A stretch of DNA of 57,954 nt from a bacterium (GTDB lineage Bacteria; Chloroflexota; Anaerolineae; Caldilineales; Caldilineaceae), in contig WGMT01000046.1 of assembly GCA_016124945.1 (NCBI GenBank), forward strand, positions 1 through 57,954, in the 5' to 3' direction. Under the pieces are notes generated by a model that did not search any database, was not told the DNA's origin, and was given only the letters and a program-made list of their open reading frames with translations. The translations under genes were made by a program, and so were the position numbers. Below are positions 9,078 through 17,729 of the stretch, piece after piece. Each line of letters opens with the position of its first letter. The stretch's first letter is position 1.

Positions 9078-9106
9078 TTGTGAAAAGTCGTGGCTGACGC
9101 TATACT
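9078..9106 (+). promoter_or_regulatory. Candidate sigma70-type promoter for the LysM gene
   Basis: TTGTGA at 9078-9083, a 17-bp spacer and TATACT at 9101-9106 give a reasonable -35/-10 pair, about 105 bp before the LysM start codon. This is inferred from sequence only. Confidence 0.4.
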
Positions 9107-9170
9107 AGCCGCAGCGAACCCTCGTCGATCAGCCTCATTCGTCGACTTTGAAGCCACAACGACAACATCA

Positions 9171-9198
9171 ATCGTAGATCGCAAATCGTAAATCGTCA
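9171..9198. repeat. ATCGTAN heptad array
   Basis: Four 7-bp units (ATCGTAG, ATCGCAA, ATCGTAA, ATCGTCA) stand immediately before the ribosome binding site AGAGGAG of the LysM gene, so they are in the 5' leader. Confidence 0.85.
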
Positions 9199-9210
9199 GA
9201 GGAGTATCAC

Positions 9211-12200
9211 ATGAATCGTCTGCCTGTATCTCCAAAACGTCGCGCCGCACGCGCACGAGCTTTGGCGATCTCCCAGCGACAGTCGCTGCCGGTAGGCCGC
9301 CTGTTTTTGCTGCTATTGGCAGCGCTCCTGGCATTGCTGGTGACGGCGAATGTCCTCGCCCAAGAGGACGGCGACGCCGAAGATCGGCAAGAAGGCGGCT
9401 ATACCTACACCGTGCAGCCGGGCGACTTCTGGGCCAGTGTGGCCGCTCGTGTTGGATTGACGGAGGAAGAACTCAAAGCCGCCAATCCCCAGGCAATTCG
9501 TCCTTCGGGGTGGTTGATCAATGGCGAAAGGCTGTTTATCCCCATCGCCGAGCCGGTGGAAGAGACCTTCTACGAGGTGCAACGCGGCGAAGGATGGACC
9601 ACTATCGCCGAACGGTTTGAGATCCCTGTTCGGCTATTGCAAGCGGCCAATCCCCGCTTCATCCGCGCCGGGGACGTGCTTTATGTGGGCGATCGACTGC
9701 TGATCCCTGCCCAGGCGGCGCCGCAAAGCACCACAGGCACAGCCGAGCCGGAAACAACGGCGACGGCGACAGAAGAAGCCACTGCAGAAGCCACAGAAGA
9801 ACCGGTGGAAGAAGCCACTGCTACACCGGTCCCCACGCAAGAGCCGACTGAGGAGCCCACAGCCGAACCTACAGCAGAGCCGACCGAGGAACCAACGCCG
9901 GAGCCCACGGTTGAACCGACCGAGGAGCCGACACCCGATCCGGTCTCCCTGCTACCCGAATGCCCGGCGACCTTCGAAGAGTATCCCACCGCCATCCTCA
10001 CCGCCCTTGGCAGTGGACCTTCGGGTCGGGATCTGCTGATTGCCTACCTGGAGACCTGCGGCATCGACGAAACCGCGGCACTCACGCCGCTTGCGTTGGC
10101 CGAAGGCGTAGAAGATCTGGTGCTCACCTACGAACGCAGCGCAACCGATGAGCGCAGCACCGTGGCGCGGCGCAGCGAACTGCTCATCATCACCGGCTCC
10201 GCCGAAGACGGCTACGCCATCGGCTTTACCGCCTACGCCGCCGGCAGCGTGACATTGCTCGCCACCGAAGACATCAACGACGACAGCCAACCCGACGTCG
10301 CCTGGATCGACACCACCTGTGGCGCCAGCACCTGCTTCGACACCGTCTACATGCGCAGTTGGGACGGCTCGTCCTGGCGCGATTGGACGGAAGGCACGGT
10401 GACCATGGCCGAAGCCGACGTCACCCTGGGCGACTTCGACGAAACGGTCCCCGGCCAGGAGATTCAACTGACCGGCGGCCAATACGGTAGCTTCGGCGCC
10501 GGCCCACAGCGGGTGCGCACCGAACTTTGGGGCAGCGTCGACGGCGGCGCATACACGTTGCTTTCTGAAAGTTACGAAGGCAGCGAATGCCTCTACCACA
10601 CGATTCTCGACGCCAATCAGGCCTTCAATGCAGGCGACTTCGACTCTGCTCAGACGCTCTTTGAAACCGCCGTCGGCGATGAATCGCTCACGGCCTGCTG
10701 GACCCGCCCCGCCGAACTCGACGAATTGCGCAGCTTTGCCTGGTATCGCCTGGCGCTGCTCAGCGCCTACCAGGGCGACGCCGACACAGCCGAAGCGCTC
10801 ATCGGCCAGTTGACCGACTCGTACCCGTCGATGCCCTACGCCGCTATCGGTCAACGTTGGCTCGACGCCTACCTGAGCAGTGGCGACGTCAAGGCCGCCT
10901 GCGCCCTGATCAATGATTACGCAGCCGGCGAAGGCGCCGTGGCGGTGGAAATGCTGGCCGACTACGGCTACGCCAATCCCTCGTTCACCGCAGGCGACGT
11001 CTGCCCGATCCTCACCGTAGACACGCCGACCCTTGAGCCGCGTGTCGACGCATCTGCCGAGGCCACACCCACCGCCACTGAAGAACCGGCAGCCGAAGCA
11101 ACCGCCACAGACGAAACGGCCGAACCGGCAGCGGAAGTCACAAGCGAACCTGCGCCTGAACTAGCATTGACCGAGGAATTGCCTGCCTGCCCTGCCACTT
11201 TGGCCGACTACGGCGACACCCTGACAGCCGTCCTGGAACAGACCGACGATGAGTTGGTATTGGAGACATGGCTGCGCCTGTGTGACGCCCTCACCGACGA
11301 CCGCGGCAGGTTGGTTGTCTTCGATCTCAACGAAGACAGACAGAACGATCTGCTGATCTTCCCCACCATCGTCAGCGACGCCGGCTACGGCCCTGGCGGC
11401 GCAGACGGTGCACTCGTTATCTTCAATGTAGACGAAGAAGGGCGCTACAACATCGTCTTCAACGAAGAAGTCTACGGCAAACCCACGCCACTGCTGGTGG
11501 GCGATGCCAACAGCGATGGACAGGCTGAGCTGCTCTGGCAGGTGGAAAGCTGTTCCACTTTCTGTGTCACCGGCGTACAGTCGCTGAGTTGGGACGAAGA
11601 GAGCGGCGCCTACGTGCCCGGCGTCTTCCCCGGTGCGGCAGTGGCCAACGGTCAGGTCTTCATCGAACCTGTGGCCGACGATGATCCCGGCACAGGACGC
11701 CAGATCCGTCTGGTGGGTGGACTGAGCGGCACGCCGGGCGGCGGCCTTGAAGTGGCCCACGAAGAGATCTGGCAGAGCGTCGACGGTGCGCCCTTCAGCC
11801 GCATTACGTGGACTTACGACCGTGAGGCAGAAAACAACGACTGCCTCGGTCTTCGCCTGGTGGAAGCCGACTACGCCATGCAGGCAGCCGACATCCTCGG
11901 CTACGGCTCGGCCATTGATCTCTACAGCCAGGCCCTGGCCGACACCGAACTGCGAGCGTGCAGTATCTTCGACATGGAAGAAGAAGAGGAACTGGCCCTC
12001 CTACGTGGTTTGGCAAGCTTTCGCTTGATGCAAGCGCAGATCTACAGCGACGATGCCGAAGCCGCCGCTGCCACGTTGGCCGATCTCAGCGCGGCCCAGC
12101 CCGATGCTGGCTACACCACCGTCGCCGGCGACTGGCTGGCAAGCTACCAGGCCGACGGCGACGCCGCAGCCGCCTGCGAAGCTGTGCTCGACATCTTCGA

Positions 12201-12294
12201 AGTGGACGCCGACATGTGGCAGGTGACAGACCAATACGGATACAATCACCCCGTGTTGGCTGCCGAGCAGATCTGTTTCGTCCCCACAGAGTAA
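9211..12294 (+). CDS. Large secreted/anchored protein: two LysM domains plus duplicated modules
   Basis: 1027 residues. A basic N-terminus is followed by a hydrophobic segment (LFLLLLAALLALLVTANVLA), a signal peptide or anchor. Two LysM domains follow at about 66-112 (YTVQPGDFWASVAARVG) and 119-165 (YEVQRGEGWTTIAERF), which usually bind peptidoglycan or related glycans. A Thr/Glu/Pro linker (about 170-248, EPTEEPTAEPT-type repeats) leads to two homologous modules of about 350 residues. Each begins LP-[EA]-CPAT and carries Asp-rich DxNxDxxxD-like loops (DINDDSQPD; DANSDGQAE), a GGxxGxxGxG strand region and a helical TPR-like tail. The modules match no family I can name. AGAGGAG is a good ribosome binding site and a terminator follows, so this is probably a single-gene unit. 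Confidence 0.85.
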   Translation: MNRLPVSPKRRAARARALAISQRQSLPVGRLFLLLLAALLALLVTANVLAQEDGDAEDRQEGGYTYTVQPGDFWASVAARVGLTEEELKAANPQAIRPSGWLINGERLFIPIAEPVEETFYEVQRGEGWTTIAERFEIPVRLLQAANPRFIRAGDVLYVGDRLLIPAQAAPQSTTGTAEPETTATATEEATAEATEEPVEEATATPVPTQEPTEEPTAEPTAEPTEEPTPEPTVEPTEEPTPDPVSLLPECPATFEEYPTAILTALGSGPSGRDLLIAYLETCGIDETAALTPLALAEGVEDLVLTYERSATDERSTVARRSELLIITGSAEDGYAIGFTAYAAGSVTLLATEDINDDSQPDVAWIDTTCGASTCFDTVYMRSWDGSSWRDWTEGTVTMAEADVTLGDFDETVPGQEIQLTGGQYGSFGAGPQRVRTELWGSVDGGAYTLLSESYEGSECLYHTILDANQAFNAGDFDSAQTLFETAVGDESLTACWTRPAELDELRSFAWYRLALLSAYQGDADTAEALIGQLTDSYPSMPYAAIGQRWLDAYLSSGDVKAACALINDYAAGEGAVAVEMLADYGYANPSFTAGDVCPILTVDTPTLEPRVDASAEATPTATEEPAAEATATDETAEPAAEVTSEPAPELALTEELPACPATLADYGDTLTAVLEQTDDELVLETWLRLCDALTDDRGRLVVFDLNEDRQNDLLIFPTIVSDAGYGPGGADGALVIFNVDEEGRYNIVFNEEVYGKPTPLLVGDANSDGQAELLWQVESCSTFCVTGVQSLSWDEESGAYVPGVFPGAAVANGQVFIEPVADDDPGTGRQIRLVGGLSGTPGGGLEVAHEEIWQSVDGAPFSRITWTYDREAENNDCLGLRLVEADYAMQAADILGYGSAIDLYSQALADTELRACSIFDMEEEEELALLRGLASFRLMQAQIYSDDAEAAAATLADLSAAQPDAGYTTVAGDWLASYQADGDAAAACEAVLDIFEVDADMWQVTDQYGYNHPVLAAEQICFVPTE

Positions 12295-12313
12295 CAAACA
12301 CAAACGGTATGCA

Positions 12314-12348
12314 AAAGAGGAGTGGTGGAGATGCCACTCCTCTTTTTA
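12314..12348 (+). terminator. Rho-independent terminator after the LysM gene
   Basis: A 12-bp stem (AAAGAGGAGTGG with CCACTCCTCTTT), an 8-nt loop and a T-rich tail lie 20 bp after the stop codon. Confidence 0.9.
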
Positions 12349-12614
12349 TATTTTGGGGATTGGGGACTGGTGATCTAGCCACACATCACTTTGGTTTTTC
12401 GGGCTGACTAGCGCCGGTTGAGTAGCGCAGCGTATCGAAACCAAGCGGGTTAACGAGATCTGCCCCTTTGTAAGGACGGACGCCGATATCGTTGATTGTT
12501 TGGGTGCATACATTCATGTGCATATTCCGAGACCCAATCACCAATCACATACCCGCTTGAACAACATGCCGAAACGGTTATCCTATTGTAAAATCTACCG
12601 GTACGAGGTGTCCC
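12349..12614. other. Intergenic region without a gene
   Basis: It contains a single GATTGGGGACTGGTGAT-like repeat arm near 12356-12373 and an opposing CCCAATCACCAATCAC arm near 12534-12549, about 160 bp apart, so it may be a loosened hairpin repeat. No coding sequence or convincing promoter was seen. Confidence 0.55.
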
Positions 12615-13211
12615 ATGGTCGACGAAGCACCTTACGTTCAACTTCAGATGATCTGGCCGCGCAGCGAAGTGGCCGATCCATTTCGCGTGCCCCTGCCCAT
12701 GGGCTATATGCTACGCACCTACCGTCCTGGCGACGAGGCGGCATTCTTCCACCTTATGCACCTGGCCGGTTTCGAAGGGTGGGACGAACCAACGCTGCGC
12801 CCGTGGAAGGAACGCATCCTCCCCGAAGGATGGTTTTTCGCCGTCCACACCGAAACGGGGACACTGGCCGCCACCGCCATGACAACTCACCGCGCCAACG
12901 ACGAGCATCCCTTCGGCGGTGAGTTGAGCTGGGTGGCCGGTCACCCGGAACATGCAGGCAAAGGGCTGGGGCGAGTCGTCTGCGCCGCCGTGGTGCGCCG
13001 TTACCTGGCGGCAGGTTACCGCAACATCTACCTCAAAACCGACGACCAGCGGCTGCCTGCCATCAAAAGTTACCTACGCTTGGGCTTCGTGCCCCTGCTT
13101 TTCACACCCGAAATGGTCAACCGCTGGGAGACCATCTTCACACAACTCAATTGGACCTACACACCGGACGATTGGCCGGTGTCCCGCGATTTCCACATGA
13201 TCAAGGAGTGA
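12615..13211 (+). CDS. GNAT family N-acetyltransferase
   Basis: 198 residues with a single GNAT domain. YMLRTYRPGDEAAFFHLM is the first strand and helix, LSWVAGHPEHAGKGLGRVV is motif A for acetyl-CoA binding, and NIYLKTDDQRLPAIKSYLRLGF is the C-terminal strand-helix-strand typical of mycothiol-synthase-like and RimI-like members. The substrate is unknown. It ends 3 bp before the aminotransferase start, so the two are probably co-transcribed and perhaps translationally coupled. Confidence 0.88.
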   Translation: MVDEAPYVQLQMIWPRSEVADPFRVPLPMGYMLRTYRPGDEAAFFHLMHLAGFEGWDEPTLRPWKERILPEGWFFAVHTETGTLAATAMTTHRANDEHPFGGELSWVAGHPEHAGKGLGRVVCAAVVRRYLAAGYRNIYLKTDDQRLPAIKSYLRLGFVPLLFTPEMVNRWETIFTQLNWTYTPDDWPVSRDFHMIKE

Positions 13212-13214
13212 TCC

Positions 13215-14555
13215 ATGCCCATTGACGCCCGCCGCGAAAGACTGCTCAAGCACACCTTTTTGGATTACCAGCAGACCGCTGAATTCCTCAAAAATCCATT
13301 GATTGTCGAACGTGCCCAGGGTCTTTACTACTGGGATGTAGACGGCAAGGAGTATTTCGACGCCATCGGCGGCATCTTTGTGGCGATCCTGGGGCACGGG
13401 CACCCGCGACTGCTTGAGGCGATGCGCAAGCAGATGGAGGTGATGTCCTTTGCGCCGCCGCTACACGGCGTGGCCGATGTCACCCTCGATTTCGTCGAGC
13501 GCCTGGGCCAGGTGACGCCGGGGACGCTCAACTACGTCAAGCCCTTCAGCGGCGGTTCGGAATCGGTGGAAGCAGCGTTCAAGTTCGTGCGCCAATACTT
13601 CAAACAGAGCGGCCACCCGGGCAAATACAAGTTCATCAGCCGCTACTTCGGTTATCACGGCGGCACGGCCGGGGCGATGGCCGCCAGCGGCACCGGCAAA
13701 CGAAAGACACCGTTTGAACCGCAAATGGGTGGATTTTTGAAAGTCTTCCCCCCCACCTACTATCGCGACCGCTTCGACAGTTGGGAAGAGTGCAACCGCT
13801 TCTGCGCCCTCATGTTCGAAGACGTGATCCGCAACGAAGATCCCGACACCGTGGCCGGCATCATCGTAGAGCCGATCGGCAATACCGGCGGCATCATCAC
13901 CCCCACCGACGAATACTTCCAGATCCTGCGCCGCATTTGCGACGAGTACAACGTGGTTTTGATTTTCGACGAGATCATCACCGGCTTCGCCCGCACTGGC
14001 AACATGTTTGCGGCACAGACCTTCGGCGTCACCCCCGACATCATCTGCGGCGGCAAAGGACTTTCCAGCGGCGCAATTCCGTTGGGCGCGATGATGGCGC
14101 GCGAGGAGATGGCCGACGCCTTCTTCGGCGCGCTGGAAGATGATGTCCACTTCGCGCATGGACACACCTTCGCCGGCAACCCACTGGCCTGCGCTGTGGG
14201 CCTGGCCGTCCTCGACGAGATCGAAGAGAAGCAACTGGCCCACAAAGCCCAAGAAATGGGCGACTATCTGGCGGGCAAGCTCGAAGGGCTCAAGCGCTAC
14301 GGCGTGATCCGTGAGATCCGCGGCAAGGGGATGCTGCGCGGCGTGGAATTGACCAAAGACAGTGCCACACTGGAACCCTTCCCCGCGCTCGGCCATGCCC
14401 TCAAGCGCACCGCCCTCAAAAACGGCCTGATCATGCGCATCGACCCGTCCTGGTTTGCCGTGGCCCCGGCGATCATCGCGGAGAAGTCGGATATTGACGA
14501 ACTGTACGACCGAATTGATCGTAGTTTGGCCGACGCGTTGGAAGAAGTTGGATGA
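13215..14555 (+). CDS. Class III aminotransferase (PLP-dependent)
   Basis: 446 residues, full length for the class III family (GABA, ornithine, alanine-glyoxylate and beta-alanine:pyruvate aminotransferases). Seen: YWDVDGKEYFDAIGGIFV, GHGHPRLLEA, the PLP phosphate-binding region FSGGSESVEAAFK, FDEIITGFARTG (Asp contacting the pyridine N) and the Schiff-base lysine in CGGKGLSSGAIPLGA. VEPIGNTGGIITP is also typical. It transfers an amino group from an omega-amino acid or amine to pyruvate, oxoglutarate or glyoxylate; the exact substrate is not decidable. ATCAAGGAG before the start is a good ribosome binding site. It is followed after 4 bp by a Gfo/Idh protein, implying a shared pathway. Confidence 0.92.
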   Translation: MPIDARRERLLKHTFLDYQQTAEFLKNPLIVERAQGLYYWDVDGKEYFDAIGGIFVAILGHGHPRLLEAMRKQMEVMSFAPPLHGVADVTLDFVERLGQVTPGTLNYVKPFSGGSESVEAAFKFVRQYFKQSGHPGKYKFISRYFGYHGGTAGAMAASGTGKRKTPFEPQMGGFLKVFPPTYYRDRFDSWEECNRFCALMFEDVIRNEDPDTVAGIIVEPIGNTGGIITPTDEYFQILRRICDEYNVVLIFDEIITGFARTGNMFAAQTFGVTPDIICGGKGLSSGAIPLGAMMAREEMADAFFGALEDDVHFAHGHTFAGNPLACAVGLAVLDEIEEKQLAHKAQEMGDYLAGKLEGLKRYGVIREIRGKGMLRGVELTKDSATLEPFPALGHALKRTALKNGLIMRIDPSWFAVAPAIIAEKSDIDELYDRIDRSLADALEEVG

Positions 14556-14559
14556 TGAG

Positions 14560-15663
14560 ATGATGAAGAAACTCCGCATTGCCTTCGCCGGCGCTCGCCG
14601 CTCCAGTTCGTTTTTTCGGGCGTTTCAGGCCCACCCACACACCGAGATTGTGGCGCTGTGCGATCTCAACGCGCCGACGTTGGCCGAGGCAGGGCGCGTC
14701 ACCGGCATCGAGAAGTTGTACACCGTCTACGAGCAGATGTTAGACGAGGTGAAACCCGACGCCGTGGTGGTGGCGACGCCCATGCACTTCCACGCCGCCC
14801 AGAGCATCGCCGCATTGGAACGGGACATTCATGTCCTCTGCGAGGTGACGGCGTGCGTCTCGATGGACGAGGCGCGCTGGCTGGTGGCGGCATGCAAGCG
14901 TTCGGCTGCCGTCTACATGATGGCCGAGAACTACACCTACATGAAGCCCAACGTGCTGGTACGGGCGATGGTGGAAGCAGGCGTCTTTGGCGAAGTCTAC
15001 TACACCGAAGGGGAGTATCTACACGAACTTTCGGCGCTGCACCACACGGCAGAGGGGAAACCAACCTGGCGCTACTACTGGCAGGTGGGCGTCAACGGGG
15101 CAACGTACCCCACCCACAGCCTTGGCCCCTGCCTGCAATGGACGGGTGAACGGCTGGATCGCGTCAGTTGCATCGGCACCGGGCACTGGACCGACCCCGA
15201 GCACGCCATGGAGGACACGGTCCTCTTGTTGGGGAAGACGGCGAGCGAGAAACTGGTGCGCATCCGCCTCGACATGCTCTCACGCCGTCCTCATGCCATG
15301 ACCAACTACACGCTGCAAGGGACGAAAGGGGCGTATGAAAGTGAGCGGCGTGCTGGCGAGGGGAACTGGGTGTGGCTGGCCGACTACTGCCCAGACCCCA
15401 ACCAGTGGGTGCCCCTCTCTCAGTTTGAGGACGAATTCCTGCCCGCCATCTGGCGCAACCCACCACCCGAAGCGCTCAACGCCGGTCATGGCGGCGGTGA
15501 CTACTTCGAGGTCATGGACTTCGTCGCCGCTGTCCTCGGCCAAGCGCCGCCGCCCATCGACATCCACACCGCCCTCGACATGACCCTCCCCGGCCTCGTC
15601 AGCCAAGAATCGATCCGGCGCGGGGGAGAGTGGTTGGGGGTGGAGGACAGTCGGAGGTGGTAG
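14560..15663 (+). CDS. Gfo/Idh/MocA family oxidoreductase
   Basis: 367 residues if the first ATG of the pair is used (the next ATG, 14563, is equally possible). The N-terminal Rossmann domain starts LRIAFAGARRSSSFFRAF, without the classical GxGxxG, then VALCDLN and AVVVATPMHFHAAQSIAAL. The EKP lysine motif is altered to HVLCEVTACVS, so the usual catalytic Lys is missing. The region from YMMAENYTYMKPN to THSLGPCLQW is typical of family members acting on glycosides. The change at EKP hints at the glycosidase-like or lyase branch. It is tightly linked to the aminotransferase upstream. Confidence 0.85.
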   Translation: MMKKLRIAFAGARRSSSFFRAFQAHPHTEIVALCDLNAPTLAEAGRVTGIEKLYTVYEQMLDEVKPDAVVVATPMHFHAAQSIAALERDIHVLCEVTACVSMDEARWLVAACKRSAAVYMMAENYTYMKPNVLVRAMVEAGVFGEVYYTEGEYLHELSALHHTAEGKPTWRYYWQVGVNGATYPTHSLGPCLQWTGERLDRVSCIGTGHWTDPEHAMEDTVLLLGKTASEKLVRIRLDMLSRRPHAMTNYTLQGTKGAYESERRAGEGNWVWLADYCPDPNQWVPLSQFEDEFLPAIWRNPPPEALNAGHGGGDYFEVMDFVAAVLGQAPPPIDIHTALDMTLPGLVSQESIRRGGEWLGVEDSRRW

Positions 15664-15756
15664 TGCGTAATGCGTAAGGTCGTGTCTTCGAAGTTGGTTC
15701 CCAATTGGGAACCAACTTCGAAGATACGATCTGGGTTACGCATTACGCATTACGCC
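15664..15756. repeat. Palindromic repeat element, copy A (CCCAATTGGG core)
   Basis: GCGTAATGCGTAA-type heptads on the left and TTACGCATTACGCATTACG on the right flank a perfect 40-bp palindrome at 15685-15724 with CCCAATTGGG at its centre. The right arm runs into the 3' end of the next gene and supplies its stop codon. Confidence 0.92.
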
Positions 15757-16164
15757 AATCTGCCTCACCCCCAAATACGCCACAAACCCCACCGGCCCCA
15801 ACATCAACACAAAAAAGAGGATCGGCGCCATGATCCAGGCGCTGATTTTGCGTTCGCGGCTGTCTAGGTAGGCCCAACGCGCCACGAAGAGATCGAAGGC
15901 GAGGAAGTGGACCCAACCAATCGTGGCGCCTTCGGGTGTACCCAACAGCGCCATGATACCGTCCAATTGCGGAGACGACACCGCAGCAAAGACGCTACCC
16001 ACCGAAGGCAGAACCAACACAGCATAGAGCAACGCCGCCGGTGCGGCCACCCACGGCGAAGCTATGATCCGCTTTGTCCACGACCAGTGGGGCAGGGCGA
16101 TCATGAGCAGCCAGAAGGGTGCAACGAGGAGAAAGCTGAGCGAGAAGATTGTTTGCATATCCAT
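15736..16164 (-). CDS. ABA4-like (DUF4281) integral membrane protein
   Basis: 142 residues with about four membrane segments. The motif set WLLMIALPHWSWTKRI, GWVHFLAFDLFVARW and LMLGPVGFVAYLGVR matches the DUF4281 family, named from plant ABA4, which is needed for neoxanthin formation. Bacterial members are of unknown function; a link to carotenoid or isoprenoid membranes is only a guess. The last residues GVMRNA and the stop codon are translated from the GTAATGC heptad repeat of element A, so the original C-terminus was probably a few residues different. Confidence 0.8.
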   Translation of the reverse strand: MDMQTIFSLSFLLVAPFWLLMIALPHWSWTKRIIASPWVAAPAALLYAVLVLPSVGSVFAAVSSPQLDGIMALLGTPEGATIGWVHFLAFDLFVARWAYLDSRERKISAWIMAPILFFVLMLGPVGFVAYLGVRQIGVMRNA

Positions 16165-16192
16165 TGAGATGACTCCGTGTTTGAGTGGTGAG

Positions 16193-16300
16193 TGGGGCGT
16201 AATGCGTAATGCGTAAGGTCGTGTCGAGCAGGTGATTCTCTAATAGGGAATCACCTGCTCGACACGACCTTACGCATTATGAATTACGCATTACGCCCCA
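16193..16300. repeat. Palindromic repeat element, copy B
   Basis: A nearly perfect inverted repeat of about 108 bp: GGGGCGTAATGCGTAATGCG on the left, the complementary TTACGCATTACGCCCC on the right, and inner arms GGTCGTGTCGAGCAGGTGAT with complement, around a short AT-rich loop (TCTCTAATAGGGA). The right arm overlaps the end of the following gene. Confidence 0.92.
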
Positions 16301-17236
16301 GCCGGATAACCCCACCGCCCCCACCAACACCCCATACGCCGCCAACGTCGCGCCGCTGGGCGAAAATAGTGGTTCGCCGGAGAGGGCTTGCCAGAGGGTG
16401 ATGGCGAAAAAGGCAGCGTAGCCCAGGGCGGCAACCCAGACCAGGCCGACACGCTGTTTTTGGCGTAGGCGGGGGAAGCGGTTTGTGCTCAGTAGCCCGC
16501 CGATGAGTGCCAACAGTTGAATGGCATGTAGGCCGAAGAAGTGGGGAGCGCGCAGATCGCCGCCTTCGGTGTTCCAGCCTACGAAGGGCAGACCGCCCCT
16601 ATCGTCCACTGCGCCGACGCTGTGTGCACCAATCAACGTCGACATCATGCCGTCTTGCATGACGGCCATCTGATCCGCTGTAGGCATTACCATAATCTGC
16701 CCCACCAGCCCGCCAGCCAGGGTGATAAACAATCCCAAACGCAATGCCCAGGCCAGGGCGGGCTTTTCGAAGCGCTGACGCATCAGCAGAATCGCAATGA
16801 TGAGCATCCCTCCCCACAGCACGTAGACAAAGATGCCCATGATGCTGAAGAGCACGCCGTCTAACACTGTACCGAAATTGAAATGGCTGCCGACTCCACG
16901 CGCCGCTTGCCCACTGATAATGACGATTTCCACCAGCGACGCCACCGCCACCATATTACCGGCGATGCGTGCCCAACGCTGTCCTTGCAAGAAGCGCAAC
17001 AGCCACAGGATGGTGAAGGTGTTGATCGAGAGCGAAAGCGCAAACTTCAATGGCTTGATCCAGATCGGGGCATTGCTCACCAGCCGGTCGTCTACAAAAG
17101 AGAGGCCCAGCGTCAGCCCGATCATCGCCAGCGCCAGGAAGCCGAAGAGCGTCAGCCAACGGTTAATCGTAAAGAACTGGCGCAGCATCGGTGTGTCGGG
17201 AGCAAGAGTCTGTTCTGCATGTGCATTTTGTAACAT
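16277..17236 (-). CDS. Multi-spanning membrane protein of unknown function
   Basis: 319 residues with about eight hydrophobic segments, for example LTLFGFLALAMIGLTLGLSF, LDGVLFSIMGIFVYVLW and LALIGGLLSTNRF. Conserved-looking polar motifs include WIKPLKFALSLSINTFT, SGQAARGVGSHFN and HFFGLHAIQ, whose histidines in membrane segments might bind a metal or haem. No family name is assigned with confidence. The C-terminal WGVMRNS and stop codon derive from the GTAATGC repeat of element B, as in the neighbouring ABA4-like gene. An AGGAGGAAC ribosome binding site precedes the ATG. Confidence 0.75.
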   Translation of the reverse strand: MLQNAHAEQTLAPDTPMLRQFFTINRWLTLFGFLALAMIGLTLGLSFVDDRLVSNAPIWIKPLKFALSLSINTFTILWLLRFLQGQRWARIAGNMVAVASLVEIVIISGQAARGVGSHFNFGTVLDGVLFSIMGIFVYVLWGGMLIIAILLMRQRFEKPALAWALRLGLFITLAGGLVGQIMVMPTADQMAVMQDGMMSTLIGAHSVGAVDDRGGLPFVGWNTEGGDLRAPHFFGLHAIQLLALIGGLLSTNRFPRLRQKQRVGLVWVAALGYAAFFAITLWQALSGEPLFSPSGATLAAYGVLVGAVGLSGWGVMRNS

Positions 17237-17319
17237 GGTAGTTCCTCCTTAACTTGGATAGGGGATGATGGAACGGTGCGATGGTAGGACGAGGTGAATA
17301 ATGGTGGACATGTGATCCT

Positions 17320-17344
17320 TCATCACCTCATCACCTCATCATCT
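17320..17344. repeat. TCATCACC short tandem repeat at a gene end
   Basis: Three near-perfect 8-bp units encode the last residues DDEVMR of the small gene on the minus strand and provide its stop codon. Confidence 0.75.
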
Positions 17345-17595
17345 ACTCTCTTGACTTCCACCAGTTCCAACCCCAAATCGTGGATCTTGCGCAGAATGCC
17401 GTGTAGCGCCGACTGATCGGCCACCACGCCGTAGAGGACGGTTGCTTCGTCCTCGTGGGTGAGAGTGAGTCCACTAAACCAGTCGGACCAGGCATCATCC
17501 AGTCGGCCTGTAACGCGGATGCGATAGGTCCGCCGTGATGGATGATTGACGATAGGGAGTGAAGCATTGAGTTGCGGCTGTGTTAAATTGTTCAT
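17323..17595 (-). CDS. Small conserved protein, unknown function
   Basis: 90 residues from the ATG before NNLTQPQLN. The core has the pattern YRIRVTGRLDDAWSDWFSGL, LTHEDEATVLYGVVADQSAL and HGILRKIHDLGLELVEV, which I recall as a common small cytoplasmic protein in Chloroflexota and relatives, often next to membrane or regulatory genes. It is predicted to be a compact alpha/beta fold. The C-terminal DDEVMR is repeat-derived. The longer open frame upstream is excluded because it is made of GATTGGGGCAATG tandem repeat. Confidence 0.72.
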   Translation of the reverse strand: MNNLTQPQLNASLPIVNHPSRRTYRIRVTGRLDDAWSDWFSGLTLTHEDEATVLYGVVADQSALHGILRKIHDLGLELVEVKRVDDEVMR

Positions 17596-17637
17596 GCGCA
17601 AAGCATAACGGAGACGGCACGGGGGTGTCGTCCCCAA

Positions 17638-17689
17638 GATTGGGGCAACGATTGGGGCAATGGATTGGGGCAATGGATTGGGGGCAATC
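17638..17689. repeat. GATTGGGGCAATG tandem repeat
   Basis: Four copies of a 12-14 bp unit lie between divergent genes, in the promoter region of the SDR gene. Confidence 0.9.
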
Positions 17690-17729
17690 AAAGAATAACA
17701 TCAACAAACTACCGATCAGGAGAACTACA

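Noticed and set aside
9952..10854. 300-codon minus-strand frame inside the LysM gene
   Set aside because: Antisense shadow of the repeated module; no recognisable domain and no ribosome binding site.
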